From contig NZ_QTPP01000011.1 in NCBI RefSeq assembly GCF_003853415.1, positions 62,001 to 126,000 of the forward strand: DNA of 64,000 bases. The letters are read 5' to 3'. Shown one piece after another: positions 35,260 through 44,599 of the stretch. Numbering within the stretch: position 1 is the stretch's first letter; every line of letters starts with the position of its first letter. The translations under genes and the position numbers were made by a program. Source of the DNA: Burkholderia sp. Bp9142 (GTDB taxonomy: Bacteria > Pseudomonadota > Gammaproteobacteria > Burkholderiales > Burkholderiaceae). The notes under the pieces were generated by a model. That model searched no databases. It had not been told where the DNA came from and worked only from the letters and a program-made list of their open reading frames with translations.

Positions 35260-37323
35260 ATGTCCGTCCGTTATCCGCTTCTCAATCGTGAACTCGGCAT
35301 CCTCGGTTTCAACGAGCGCGTGCTGGCCCAGGCAGCTGACCCGCACATTCCGTTGCTCGAGCGACTGCGCTTCATCTGCATTACGAGCAGCAACCTCGAC
35401 GAGTTCTTCGAAGTCCGGATGGCCGGCCTCCAGGAACAGATCCGCGACAACCCCGGTGCACTGACGCCCGACGGCATGTCGCTGCAGCACGCCTACGATC
35501 TCGTCGTCGAGCGTGCGCAACGGCTCGTGCACCGCCAATACACGATGCTGCACGAAACCGTGCTCCCCGCGCTCGAACAGGAGGGCATCTACTTCCATGC
35601 GAGCGACACGTGGAACGACGAGCAGCTCGAATGGGCGCGCCGCTACTTCCTCGATGAACTGCTGCCGGTGCTGACGCCGATCGGCCTCGATCCCGCGCAC
35701 CCGTTCCCGCGCGTGCTGAACAAGAGCCTGAACTTCGTCGTCGAGCTCGAAGGCCGCGACGCGTTCGGCCGCCAGGCGGTGATGGGCATCGTGCAGGCGC
35801 CGCGCGCGCTGCCGCGCGTGGTGCGCATGCCGCAGGCGCTGTCGGGCTTCGAGCACGGCTTCGTGCTGCTCAGCTCGTTCATGCAGCGCTTCGTCGGCGA
35901 ACTGTTCCCGCAGCTCGTCGTGAAGAGCTGCAACCAGTTCCGCATCACGCGCAACAGCGAGCTGTTCGTCGACGAAGACGAAATCACCAACCTGCGCGTC
36001 GCGCTGCAGGGCGAACTGCCCGCGCGCCACCTCGGCAACGCGGTGCGGCTCGAAGTGTCGGCGGACACGCCGGCGCATATCGTGCGCCGCCTGCTCGAGG
36101 AAGGCCTGCTCGGCGAGAAGGACTGCTATCGGGTGGCCGGCTCCGTGAACCTCGTGCGGCTGATGCAGATCCCCGATCTCGTCGATCGCCCCGACCTGAA
36201 GTTCGCGCCGTTCGCCGCATCGATCCCGCCCGCGATCGTCAACACGCCGACGATGTTCGACGCGATCGACGACGGCGACATCCTGCTGCACCATCCGTAC
36301 GAAAGCTTCCAGCCGGTGCTCGAACTGCTGCAGCAGGCCGCGAAGGACCCGAGCGTCGTCGCGATCAAGCAGACGATCTACCGCACCGGCACCGATTCGC
36401 CGCTGATGGACGCGCTGATGGAAGCCGCGCGCAACGGCAAGGAAGTGACCGTCGTCGTCGAACTGCTCGCGCGCTTCGACGAGGAAACCAACATCAACTG
36501 GGCGTCGCAGCTCGAAGCCGTTGGCGCGCATGTCGTGTATGGCGTGGTCGGCCACAAGTGCCACGCGAAGATGATGCTGATCGTGCGGCGCGTCGTGAAG
36601 GACGGCAACGCATCGCTGCGTCGCTACGTGCACCTCGGCACCGGCAACTATCACCCGCGCACCGCCCGCCTCTATACCGACTTCGGGCTGATGACGGCCG
36701 ACCAGAAGATCTGCGAGGACGTCCACCACGTGTTCCAGCAACTCACCGGGATCGGCGGCGAGCTGACGCTGCACGAGCTGTGGCAGTCGCCGTTCACGCT
36801 GCATCCGCGCATCATCGAATCCATCCGCGCGGAGATCGACAATGCGCGCGCCGGCAAGCGCGCGCGCGTGGTCGCGAAGATGAACGCGCTGCTGGAGCCG
36901 TCGGTGATCGCCGCGCTGTACGAAGCGTCGCAGGCCGGCGTCAAGGTCGACCTGATCGTGCGCGGCGTGTGCGCGCTGAAGCCGGGCGTGCCGGGGCTGT
37001 CGGAAAACATCACGGTGCGCTCGATCGTCGGCCGCTTCCTCGAACACCACCGCATCTACTATTTCCACGCGGGCGGTGCCGAGGACGTCTATCTGTCGAG
37101 CGCCGACTGGATGGACCGCAACCTGTTCCGCCGCGTCGAAGTCGCGTTCCCGGTCCGCGAGCGCAAGCTGAAACGCCGCGTGATCGCCGAAGGGCTGTCG
37201 GTCTGCCTCGGCGACAACCAGTCGGCGTGGCTGATGCACAGCGACGGGCACTACCGCCGGCGTCGCGCGGGCAAGACGATCCGCAACGCGCAACTCGGGC
37301 TGCTTGCGAAGTTCTGTTCGTAG
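35260..37323 (+). CDS. ppk1: Polyphosphate kinase
   Basis: 687 residues, the usual length. Ppk1 reversibly polymerises the gamma-phosphate of ATP into polyphosphate. It starts MSVRYPLLNRELGILGFNER; the autophosphorylated His is residue 435 in GHKCHAKMMLIVRR, and the second catalytic His is in NYHPRTARLYTDFG. The C-terminus is RRRAGKTIRNAQLGLLAKF. The frame is open far upstream, but the conserved N-terminus and the Pho box at 35179 support this ATG, even though no strong Shine-Dalgarno is seen. A perfect palindromic terminator follows 39 bases after the stop. Confidence 0.95.
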   Translation: MSVRYPLLNRELGILGFNERVLAQAADPHIPLLERLRFICITSSNLDEFFEVRMAGLQEQIRDNPGALTPDGMSLQHAYDLVVERAQRLVHRQYTMLHETVLPALEQEGIYFHASDTWNDEQLEWARRYFLDELLPVLTPIGLDPAHPFPRVLNKSLNFVVELEGRDAFGRQAVMGIVQAPRALPRVVRMPQALSGFEHGFVLLSSFMQRFVGELFPQLVVKSCNQFRITRNSELFVDEDEITNLRVALQGELPARHLGNAVRLEVSADTPAHIVRRLLEEGLLGEKDCYRVAGSVNLVRLMQIPDLVDRPDLKFAPFAASIPPAIVNTPTMFDAIDDGDILLHHPYESFQPVLELLQQAAKDPSVVAIKQTIYRTGTDSPLMDALMEAARNGKEVTVVVELLARFDEETNINWASQLEAVGAHVVYGVVGHKCHAKMMLIVRRVVKDGNASLRRYVHLGTGNYHPRTARLYTDFGLMTADQKICEDVHHVFQQLTGIGGELTLHELWQSPFTLHPRIIESIRAEIDNARAGKRARVVAKMNALLEPSVIAALYEASQAGVKVDLIVRGVCALKPGVPGLSENITVRSIVGRFLEHHRIYYFHAGGAEDVYLSSADWMDRNLFRRVEVAFPVRERKLKRRVIAEGLSVCLGDNQSAWLMHSDGHYRRRRAGKTIRNAQLGLLAKFCS

Positions 37324-37361
37324 GCACGCACGCGGTACGCACGGCTCGCGCGCCGCGCAAC

Positions 37362-37401
37362 AAGCAAAAAAGCACAGCCCGCGGGCTGTGCTTTTTTGCT
37401 T
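37362..37401. terminator. Bidirectional terminator between ppk and phoR
   Basis: A perfect 40-base palindrome: AAGCAAAAAAGCACAGCCCG followed by its exact reverse complement. The GC-rich centre with A-run on one side and T-run on the other gives a working intrinsic terminator for both converging genes. Confidence 0.95.
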
Positions 37402-37443
37402 CGAACGGAGCATCGAGGCAACGCCCCGGCCGGCGTCACACGC

Positions 37444-38763
37444 TCACGCTTCGAACGCGGCCGGCCGGATCGCGATGATCCGCGAGCCCGGGAAGCGCGC
37501 GGTGAACGTGCTGCCGCGCCCTTCCTCGCTCTGCACGTACAGGTGCGAATCGTGCCGCTGCAGCACGTGCTTGACGATCGCGAGGCCGAGCCCCGTGCCG
37601 CCCGTATCGCGCGAACGGCTGCGGTCGACACGGTAGAAGCGCTCGGTCAGCCGCGGCAGGTCGGCGGCCGGAATGCCGAAGCCGCTGTCGGTGACGGAAA
37701 ACACGCCCTGCGCGCCCTCGCGCCGCCACGACACGACGATCTTGCCGCCGTCCGGCGTATAGCGGATCGCGTTGGTGACGAGATTCGCGAACGCACTGAA
37801 TACTTCGGTCTGCGCGCCGGTGACGCCGAGCGTCTCGTCGATCGAGAACGCGATCTCGTGATGCCCGTTCGACAGCGTCTGCGCATCTTCCTTCAGATGG
37901 TCGAACACGGCACGCATGTCGATCGCGTGATCCATCGGCGGCTTGCTCTCTCCTTCGAGCTTCGCGAGCACCAGCAGGTCGGTGACGATGTGGCGCATGC
38001 GCGACGCCTGCTGCTCCATCATCTCGAGATAGCGCGCGCGATCCTCCTCGTTCAGCGGCAGTTCGCGCATCGTCTCGAGGAAGCCCGACAGCACGGTGAG
38101 CGGCGTCTTCAGCTCGTGCGACACGTTGGCGACGAAGTCGCGCCGCATCGCGTCGGTCCGCTCGAGCTCCGTGATGTCCTGCGTGAGCAGCAGCTTGCGG
38201 TTCTCGCCATACGGAAACACCTGCACTTCCAGCACGTTCTGCCGCGAGTCGCCCATCCCGCGCATCACGAGCGTCTCGTCATAATGCTGTGCGTTCAGGT
38301 AGCGGACGAAATCCGGATGACGCACCAGGTTCGTGATGTGCTGGCGCAGGTCGCGTTTCGCATCGAGGCCGAAATGCACCTCGGCGATCGCGTTGCACCA
38401 CTCGATCTGATCATGGTCGTCGAGCATCGCAACGCCGTTCGGCGACGCCTGGATCGCCTGGATGAAGCGCGAATGCTGCTGCTCGACCTGCCGCACCTGC
38501 GCGTGCCACTGCTTCGCGAGCTTGTGCAGCCGGTAGTAGATTTCGCCCCAGATGCCGGGTGCGCTCGGCACCTCGCCGTACACGGGTGCATCGAGCAGAC
38601 GCCACAGGCGTTGCGTATGGAAGGTGCTGAAGAAGCCCTGCGCGACCAGCATCACGACCGCGAACCCGAGGGCCGCGATCGGGCCGGCGAACACGCCGAC
38701 CAATACGCTGATCAGCACGAGCAGCACGAGCGACACGAGAAAGCGCGCCCAGATGATGTTCAT
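37444..38763 (-). CDS. phoR: Phosphate-regulon sensor kinase PhoR
   Basis: 439 residues. Two N-terminal membrane helices (about 8-26 and 28-46), a PAS domain (about 100-190, SRFIQAIQASPNGVAMLDD), then the HisKA phosphoacceptor His216 in VANVSHELKTPLTVL and the HATPase region with the N box NLVTNAIRYTPDGG and G boxes DSGFGIP and GTGLGLAIVKH. Phosphorylates PhoB when phosphate is scarce, under restraint from PstSCAB and PhoU. It is the last gene of the pst-pho cluster, 57 bases after phoB. Confidence 0.97.
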   Translation of the reverse strand: MNIIWARFLVSLVLLVLISVLVGVFAGPIAALGFAVVMLVAQGFFSTFHTQRLWRLLDAPVYGEVPSAPGIWGEIYYRLHKLAKQWHAQVRQVEQQHSRFIQAIQASPNGVAMLDDHDQIEWCNAIAEVHFGLDAKRDLRQHITNLVRHPDFVRYLNAQHYDETLVMRGMGDSRQNVLEVQVFPYGENRKLLLTQDITELERTDAMRRDFVANVSHELKTPLTVLSGFLETMRELPLNEEDRARYLEMMEQQASRMRHIVTDLLVLAKLEGESKPPMDHAIDMRAVFDHLKEDAQTLSNGHHEIAFSIDETLGVTGAQTEVFSAFANLVTNAIRYTPDGGKIVVSWRREGAQGVFSVTDSGFGIPAADLPRLTERFYRVDRSRSRDTGGTGLGLAIVKHVLQRHDSHLYVQSEEGRGSTFTARFPGSRIIAIRPAAFEA

Positions 38764-38820
38764 GATTCAGCGCCCGAAAGAATGAACGGCATGCCGCGGC
38801 ACACGGCATGTCCGGATACG

Positions 38821-39522
38821 TTACGCGTGCTTGGCGAGCCGGTAGCCGCTGCCGCGCACGGTCTCGATCATCGCATCGCAGCCGGCCGGTTTCAAGGCCG
38901 CGCGCAATCGTTTGATGTGGACGTCGACGGTGCGCTCTTCGACGAACACGTGATCGCCCCAGACCTGGTCGAGCAGTTGCGTGCGGCTGTGCACGCGCTC
39001 CGGATGCGTCATGAAGAAATGCAGCAGGCGGAATTCGGTCGGGCCGAGATCGAGCTTGATCTCGCTGCCGTCGCCGTGCGCGGCGACGCGATGCGTGGCC
39101 GGGTCGAGGCGCAGCCCGTTGATCGACACGACATCCTCGGTCAGCTGCGGCGCGCGGCGGCGCAGCACGGCCTTGATGCGCGCCATCAGCTCCTTCGGCG
39201 AGAACGGCTTCGTCACGTAGTCGTCCGCGCCGATCTCGAGGCCGAGCACCTTGTCCTGCTCGTCGCCGCGCGCGGTCAACATGATGATCGGGATGTGCTT
39301 GGTCCGTTCGTTGTTGCGCAGGTCGCGCGCGAACGCGATACCGGACTTGCCCGGCAGCATCCAGTCGAGCAGCACGAGATCGGGCAGCACATCGCTGATC
39401 AGGTTCTGCGCCTGCTCCGCGTTGTACGCGCGGATCGGGCAGTGACCGGCATGCTGGAGATTCACCGAGATCAGTTCGGAAATCGCGGGCTCATCTTCAA
39501 CGACGAGAATGTTGCTGGGCAT
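38821..39522 (-). CDS. phoB: Phosphate-regulon response regulator PhoB
   Basis: 233 residues. Receiver domain with the acidic pair in VVEDEPA and phosphoacceptor Asp53 in LVLLDWMLPGKSG, the conserved Lys in DDYVTKPFSPKEL, and a C-terminal winged helix of the OmpR type (about 130-230, ELKL..FRLLHFFM and the recognition helix VDVHIKRLRAAL). Binds Pho boxes such as those at 35179 and 44202. The ATG at 39522 has AGAGGT upstream; a GTG two codons earlier is less likely. Confidence 0.97.
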   Translation of the reverse strand: MPSNILVVEDEPAISELISVNLQHAGHCPIRAYNAEQAQNLISDVLPDLVLLDWMLPGKSGIAFARDLRNNERTKHIPIIMLTARGDEQDKVLGLEIGADDYVTKPFSPKELMARIKAVLRRRAPQLTEDVVSINGLRLDPATHRVAAHGDGSEIKLDLGPTEFRLLHFFMTHPERVHSRTQLLDQVWGDHVFVEERTVDVHIKRLRAALKPAGCDAMIETVRGSGYRLAKHA

Positions 39523-39552
39523 CGGCACCTCTGTTCTTCCTTACGGAGTCGA

Positions 39553-40257
39553 TTAACTGTTGGCTTCGCGATCGAGCGTGTCGCGCGGCTGGTGCCGCAC
39601 GTCGGTGCCCTTCACGATGTAGATGATGAATTCGGCGATGTTCTTCGCGTGGTCGCCGATCCGCTCGATCGCCTTCGCGATGAACAGGTACTCGAGGCCG
39701 ACCGAGATCGTGCGCGGATCTTCCTGCATGTACGACACGAGCTTGCGCACGAACGCACGGAATTCCAGGTCGATTTCCTTGTCGTCCTTGACGATCTGCG
39801 CGGCCGCCACCGTATCCAGGCGCGCGAATGCGTCGAGCGCGCGGCGCAGGATCGTCACGGCCATCTCGCCCGACACCTTGATCTCGGCGATGTTCACCGT
39901 GCGCGCGGCCGGCTCGTCGATCAGGCGGCGCACGCGCTTCGCGATCTTCTCGGCCTCGTCGCCGGCACGCTCGAGGTTCGTAATCGTTTTCGAAATCGAC
40001 ATCAGAAGGCGCAGGTCGCGCGCGGCAGGCTGCCTCCGCGCGATGATGTTGCCGCACTCCTGGTCGATGTCGACCTCCATCGCGTTCAGCGTTTCCTCGG
40101 CCGTGATCACCTTCTCGGCCATCTCGCGGTCGAATTCGTTGAGCGCGCGCATCGCGCCGACGATCTGCGACTCGACGAGGCCGCCCATTTCCAGCACCTT
40201 CGACGACACGGCATTCAGGTCCGCGTCGAACTGGCTCGACAGATGTTTATCCGACAT
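39553..40257 (-). CDS. phoU: Phosphate signalling protein PhoU
   Basis: 234 residues, all-helical with two copies of the PhoU repeat (about 20-110 and 125-215). Seen: VLEMGGLVESQIVGAM in the first and a DxxxE/Nx-type metal cluster region (EDPRTISVGLEYLFIAKAIERIGDHAKNI shortened here to AIERIGDHAKNIAEF) in the second. PhoU links transport by PstSCAB to PhoR activity and suppresses uptake when phosphate is plentiful. 18 bases after pstB and 30 before phoB. Confidence 0.96.
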   Translation of the reverse strand: MSDKHLSSQFDADLNAVSSKVLEMGGLVESQIVGAMRALNEFDREMAEKVITAEETLNAMEVDIDQECGNIIARRQPAARDLRLLMSISKTITNLERAGDEAEKIAKRVRRLIDEPAARTVNIAEIKVSGEMAVTILRRALDAFARLDTVAAAQIVKDDKEIDLEFRAFVRKLVSYMQEDPRTISVGLEYLFIAKAIERIGDHAKNIAEFIIYIVKGTDVRHQPRDTLDREANS

Positions 40258-40275
40258 GGTTGTTGTTCTCCGTCA

Positions 40276-41124
40276 TCAGCCGAAACGGCCGGTGATGTAG
40301 TCTTCCGTTTCCTTGCGCACCGGCTTGATGAAGATCTTTTCGGTTTCGCCGAATTCGATCAGCTCGCCCAGGTACATGTAGGCCGTGAAGTCCGAGCAGC
40401 GCGCGGCCTGCTGCATGTTGTGCGTGACGATCACGACCGTATAGTCGCTCTTCAGCTCCGCGATCAGCTCTTCGATGCGCCCGGTCGAGATCGGGTCGAG
40501 CGCCGAGCACGGCTCGTCGAGCAGCAGCACTTCCGGACGGATCGCAATGCCGCGCGCGATGCACAGACGCTGCTGCTGGCCGCCGGACAGCCCGTAGCCG
40601 CTCTGGTTCAGCTTGTCCTTCACCTCGTTCCACAGCGCGGCCTTGGTCAGCGCCCACTCGACGCGGTCGTCCATCTCCGAGCGCGTGAGCTTTTCGAACA
40701 TCTTCACGCCGAACGCGATGTTGTCGTAGATCGACATCGGGAACGGGGTCGGCTTCTGGAACACCATGCCGATCCGCGCGCGCAGCAGCGAGATGTCGCG
40801 CTTGCTCGTCAGCAGGTTCTCGCCGTCCATCATGATTTCGCCTTCGGCGCGCTGCTCCGGATAGAGCGCGTACATCTTGTTGAACGTGCGCAGGAGCGTC
40901 GACTTGCCGCAGCCCGACGGGCCGATGAACGCCGTCACCTTCCCTTCGGGAATGCGCAGGTTGATGTTCTTCAGCGCGTGGAACTTGTTATAGAAGAAGT
41001 TGAGGTTGTTGACCTCGATCTTCGCGTTCAGCGGCGCCAGCGGACGGCCGTGCGCCGCATCGTGCGTGCCGGCGGGCGCAGCGGTGCGCTCGACGGGATT
41101 CAGGTGGCTTTCTGCCATATTCAT
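40276..41124 (-). CDS. pstB: Phosphate ABC transporter ATP-binding protein PstB
   Basis: 282 residues. Walker A GPSGCGKS at 68-75, the Q loop in [20 protein letters not shown], the signature [15 protein letters not shown], Walker [14 protein letters not shown] and the H loop in [15 protein letters not shown]. The first 30 residues are a variable extension before the conserved domain. Drives phosphate import through PstC/PstA. Follows pstA with a 15-base gap. Confidence 0.97.
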   Translation of the reverse strand: MNMAESHLNPVERTAAPAGTHDAAHGRPLAPLNAKIEVNNLNFFYNKFHALKNINLRIPEGKVTAFIGPSGCGKSTLLRTFNKMYALYPEQRAEGEIMMDGENLLTSKRDISLLRARIGMVFQKPTPFPMSIYDNIAFGVKMFEKLTRSEMDDRVEWALTKAALWNEVKDKLNQSGYGLSGGQQQRLCIARGIAIRPEVLLLDEPCSALDPISTGRIEELIAELKSDYTVVIVTHNMQQAARCSDFTAYMYLGELIEFGETEKIFIKPVRKETEDYITGRFG

Positions 41125-41139
41125 CGGATTGCTCCGCCG

Positions 41140-42033
41140 TTACTTTTTCGAGAAGACCGAGCGCGCCAGGACGTTGAGTCCGAGCACCCCGAGCGTAATC
41201 AGGAACACGCCCGCCCATGCGAGCGACTGCCATTCCGCGAACGGGCTCATCGCGAACTTGTAGATCGTGACGGGCAAGTTCGCCATCGGCTGGCTCATGT
41301 CCCACGAGAAGAACTGGTTCGACAGCGCGGTGAACAGCAGCGGCGCCGTTTCGCCGGCGATCCGCGCGATCGCGAGCAGCACGCCCGTCACGATCCCGCC
41401 GACCGATGCGCGCAGCGTGATCTTCAGCACCATCCGCCACTTCGGCGTACCGAGCGCGACGGCCGCTTCGCGCAGCGCGTTCGGCACGAGCTTCAGCATG
41501 TTCTCGGTCGTGCGGATCACGATCGGGATCTGCAGCAGCGCGAGCGCGATCACGCCGGCCCAGCCCGAGAAGCGCCCCGACTTCGCGACGACGATCGCGT
41601 ACACGAACAGGCCGATGACGATCGACGGCGCCGACAGCAGGATGTCGTTGATGAAGCGGATCGTGCTCGCCAGCAGGTTCTTCTGGCCGTATTCGGCGAG
41701 ATAGACGCCCGCGAGAATGCCGATCGGCGTGCCGACCAGCGTGCCGAAACCGCACAGCAGCAGGCTGCCGACGATCGCGTTCGCCAGGCCACCGCCCGCG
41801 GTGTTCGGCGCCGGCGTCGATTCGGTGAACAACTGCAGCGACAGGCCGCCGACGCCGAGATGCACCGTCGTGTAGAGAATCCACACGAGCCAGAGCAGCC
41901 CGAATGCCATCGCGCCGAGCGACGCGGTGAGCGCGATCGCATTGGTGATCTTGCGCTTGCGCTGCAGGCTGTTGCGCATCGCGTCGAGGACGGCGCCGTC
42001 CGGCCCCGGGAAATTCATGATGGGCTCGCTCAT
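41140..42033 (-). CDS. pstA: Phosphate ABC transporter permease PstA
   Basis: 297 residues, six predicted membrane helices. Family marks are [10 protein letters not shown], a [16 protein letters not shown] segment, and the EAA-type loop [19 protein letters not shown], where the permease contacts Pst[17 protein letters not shown] follows. The ATG overlaps the pstC stop in an ATGA (42030-42033), giving coupled translation with its partner permease; the frame stays open upstream inside pstC but has no homology there. Confidence 0.96.
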   Translation of the reverse strand: MSEPIMNFPGPDGAVLDAMRNSLQRKRKITNAIALTASLGAMAFGLLWLVWILYTTVHLGVGGLSLQLFTESTPAPNTAGGGLANAIVGSLLLCGFGTLVGTPIGILAGVYLAEYGQKNLLASTIRFINDILLSAPSIVIGLFVYAIVVAKSGRFSGWAGVIALALLQIPIVIRTTENMLKLVPNALREAAVALGTPKWRMVLKITLRASVGGIVTGVLLAIARIAGETAPLLFTALSNQFFSWDMSQPMANLPVTIYKFAMSPFAEWQSLAWAGVFLITLGVLGLNVLARSVFSKK

Positions 42034-43016
42034 TTCTTGCCCTCTCCCTTCTCGAGACGCAACAGCAGCAGTTTGGAGATGGCCAGCACGATGAACGTGA
42101 TCACGAACAGGATCAGGCCCAGTTCCATCAGCGCGGACGTATGCAGGCCGGGTTGCGCTTCCGCGAATTCGTTCGCGAGCGCGGACGTGATGCTGTTGCC
42201 CGGCGCGAACAGCGACACGCTGTCGAGCAGGTTCGTGTTGCCGATCACGAAGGTCACGGCCATCGTTTCGCCGAGCGCGCGGCCGAGGCCGAGCATCACG
42301 CCGCCGATCACGCCGGTCTTCGTATAGGGCAGCACGACCTTCCACATCACTTCCCACGTCGTGCAGCCGATCCCGTACGCCGACTCCTTCAGCAGCACGG
42401 GCGTGACTTCGAACACGTCGCGCATCACCGACGCGATGTACGGGATGATCATGATCGCGAGGATCACGCCTGCCGCGAGAATGCCGATACCGATCGGCGC
42501 GCCGGACGTCAGCGGACCGAGGACCCACACGTCCTTGAAGATTCGGCCGATCGGCTTCTGGAAGTATTCGGCGAAGATCGGCGCGAACACGAGCAAGCCC
42601 CACATGCCGTACACGATCGACGGAATCGCGGCGAGCAGCTCGATCGCGATGCCGAGCGGACGACGCAGCCACACGGGCGACAGCTCGGTGAGGAACAGCG
42701 CGATGCCGAAGCTGACCGGCACCGCGATGACGAGGGCGATGATCGACGTGACGATCGTGCCGTAGATCGGCACGAGCGCACCGTAGACATCCGAGTTCGG
42801 ATCCCACTCGGATTGCCACAGGAAGCCGGCGCCGAACTTCAGGATGGTCGGCATCGACGCAAAGATCAGGGAAACGATGATCCCGCCCAGCAGCAGCAGG
42901 GTCACGATCGCGGCAAGCCGTGCGAGGCCGCCGAACACAACGTCGCCGAGACGGCTCGGCGCGCGCTGCTGCGCGACGTCGGCGGACCGGGAGGACGTAT
43001 AGGAAATATCAGACAT
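42030..43016 (-). CDS. pstC: Phosphate ABC transporter permease PstC
   Basis: 328 residues with about six membrane helices. Seen are [17 protein letters not shown] in the periplasmic loop, [16 protein letters not shown], and the cytoplasmic coupling loop [20 protein letters not shown] followed by [17 protein letters not shown]. The start at 43016 gives the MSDISYTSS form; a longer frame upstream would run through the intercistronic hairpins, which argues against it. Confidence 0.96.
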   Translation of the reverse strand: MSDISYTSSRSADVAQQRAPSRLGDVVFGGLARLAAIVTLLLLGGIIVSLIFASMPTILKFGAGFLWQSEWDPNSDVYGALVPIYGTIVTSIIALVIAVPVSFGIALFLTELSPVWLRRPLGIAIELLAAIPSIVYGMWGLLVFAPIFAEYFQKPIGRIFKDVWVLGPLTSGAPIGIGILAAGVILAIMIIPYIASVMRDVFEVTPVLLKESAYGIGCTTWEVMWKVVLPYTKTGVIGGVMLGLGRALGETMAVTFVIGNTNLLDSVSLFAPGNSITSALANEFAEAQPGLHTSALMELGLILFVITFIVLAISKLLLLRLEKGEGKK

Positions 43017-43034
43017 GGGCGCCTGTTCTGAATC

Positions 43035-43096
43035 GCCGGGCGCCGTGACGCCCGGCCTTACCGCACACACTGCCCGGCCGGCACGGCCGGGCAGTG
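43035..43096 (-). repeat. Two hairpins between pstS and pstC
   Basis: Hairpin 1 pairs 43035-43042 with 43049-43056 (8 bp, GCCGGGCG). Hairpin 2 pairs 43068-43080 with 43084-43096 (13 bp, perfect). Neither has a T-run. Placed between the binding-protein gene and the permease gene, they probably protect the pstS message and reduce read-through, giving more PstS than membrane components. Confidence 0.7.
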
Positions 43097-43110
43097 AACC
43101 GCTGCTTGGC

Positions 43111-44145
43111 TTACTCGGCGGCGACCGGTTTGCCCGATGCGTCCGTCACCTTCGTCTTCCATTGCTTGCGGATTTCCGCTTCGACTGCCGCCGGCAGCGA
43201 GATGTAGTCGAGGCTGTCGGCTGCCTTCTCGCCGTTCTTGAACGCCCAGCTGAAGAACTTCAGCGTTTCGGCGCCCTGCTCCGGCTTGTCCTGCTTCGCG
43301 TGCAGCAGCACGAACGTCGCGCCGACAACCGGCCATGCTTCCTTGCCCGGCTGGTTCGTCAGGATCTGGTAGAACGACTTCGACCAGTTCGCGCCGGCAG
43401 CAGCGGCCTTGAACGTTTCGGTCTTCGGCTCGACCACGGTGCCCGTCGAGTTCTTCAGGGCCGTGTAGATCATGTTGTTCTTCTTCGCATACGCCCATTC
43501 GACGTAGCCGATCGCGCCCGGCAGGCGCTGCACGAAGGCCGCGACGCCGTCGTTGCCCTTGCCGCCCGTGCCCGTCGGCCAGTTGACCGTCGTGCCTTCG
43601 CCGATCTTCGACTTCCACTCGTCGTTGACCTTCGACAGGTAGTTCGTCCAGATGAAGCTCGTGCCCGAGCCGTCAGCGCGGCGAACGACCGCGATGTCCG
43701 TATCCGGCAGCTTGACCTTCGGGTTCAGCGCGGCGATCGCCGGGTCGTTCCACTTCTTGATCTTGCCGAGGTAGATGTCGCCGAGCACCGGGCCCGACAG
43801 CGTCAGTTCACCGGCCTTCACGCCCGGCACGTTGATGACCGGCACCACGCCGCCGACCACCGTCGGGAACTGGAACAGGCCTTCCTTCGCGAGGTCCTCA
43901 TCCTTCAGCGGAGCGTCCGAACCGGCAAAATCGACCGTCTTCGCATTGATCTGCTTCAGGCCGCCCGACGAACCGATACCTTGGTAGTTCACCTTCGCGC
44001 CGCCGGACTGCTGGTAGTCAGCAGCCCATTTCGTATAGATCGGCATCGCGAACGTGCTGCCTGCGCCCGTGATGTCGGCGGCTTGCGCGGCGACTGCGAA
44101 AAGCGCGCCAGCCAGGCCGGCAATCGCGGTTTGCATCAATTTCAT
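43111..44145 (-). CDS. pstS: Phosphate-binding periplasmic protein PstS
   Basis: 344 residues. Signal peptide [20 protein letters not shown] with cleavage after AQA, then the diagnostic [19 protein letters not shown]. Phosphate-contacting segments include [18 protein letters not shown], and [16 protein letters not shown]. It captures phosphate in the periplasm for PstC/PstA. GGAGG lies six bases before the ATG. First gene of the cluster, downstream of a tandem Pho box. Confidence 0.97.
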   Translation of the reverse strand: MKLMQTAIAGLAGALFAVAAQAADITGAGSTFAMPIYTKWAADYQQSGGAKVNYQGIGSSGGLKQINAKTVDFAGSDAPLKDEDLAKEGLFQFPTVVGGVVPVINVPGVKAGELTLSGPVLGDIYLGKIKKWNDPAIAALNPKVKLPDTDIAVVRRADGSGTSFIWTNYLSKVNDEWKSKIGEGTTVNWPTGTGGKGNDGVAAFVQRLPGAIGYVEWAYAKKNNMIYTALKNSTGTVVEPKTETFKAAAAGANWSKSFYQILTNQPGKEAWPVVGATFVLLHAKQDKPEQGAETLKFFSWAFKNGEKAADSLDYISLPAAVEAEIRKQWKTKVTDASGKPVAAE

Positions 44146-44201
44146 GAGACCTCCAGTGTGTGAGCGGATGACTACGGCACCGCGAAGGTTAGGGGCTCCT
44201 C

Positions 44202-44240
44202 ATGACGGTAATGTGACAATCGATGAAACTGGCGTGACAG
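44202..44240 (-). promoter_or_regulatory. Tandem Pho box of the pst operon
   Basis: On the minus strand the 11-base-phased repeats CTGTCAC, GTTTCAT, TTGTCAC and CCGTCAT form two adjacent PhoB sites; TTGTCACATTACCGTCAT (44219-44202) matches the consensus at 13 of 17 informative positions. The array ends 56 bases before the pstS ATG. A possible -10 (TAACCT) lies about 11 bases downstream of it. Confidence 0.8.
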
Positions 44241-44599
44241 TAACATGACTGGTTGAAAGGGTATATCGGGCCCGGTGCGGGCGGCCGCGCAGGCGCGGCG
44301 CGACGGGAACGGCGGCAAGAATTGCCGGTCGGGAAGGGACGGCATGCGCACCCTCCGAGCGGGGGTGCGGGCGATCATTTCGCGGCGTGCAGAGGCGGTA
44401 ATGCGCTCCCCTGCACGCCGCCGCAACTCAGGGTCGGATGACTTCTTCCGTCAGACGAAATCCGTGCCGAAGCTCCCTCTATCTAATAGCGCAAACCTTT
44501 GCGTCTGACGAATTGCGGCGCCCGAAGGCGCCGCAATTCGAATCACCGCCGGGACGACGCGCACACGGCCGGACCGTCGCGCGCCGTTACCGATTCGGA
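44241..44599. other. Intergenic region between the pst promoter and glmM
   Basis: No gene seen. Contains inverted 9-mers CGTCAGACG (44449-44457) and CGTCTGACG (44502-44510), and a 14-bp hairpin at 44509-44540 (loop CGAA) that lies 59 bases past the glmM stop. It lacks a T-run but is the most likely 3' structure of the glmM message. Confidence 0.5.
44509..44540 (-). terminator. Hairpin downstream of glmM
   Basis: 14-bp perfect stem (44509-44522 with 44527-44540) and a CGAA tetraloop. No poly-T follows, so termination may need Rho; it may also simply stabilise the transcript end. Confidence 0.45.

Noticed and set aside
33736-42327. Very long open frames on the plus strand (33736-37323 upstream part and 37396-42327, 1643 codons)
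   Set aside because: They are antisense to ppx and to phoR-pstA, are His/Arg/Glu-rich with no domain pattern, and arise from the codon bias of high-GC genes. Only the part from 35260 on is real (ppk).
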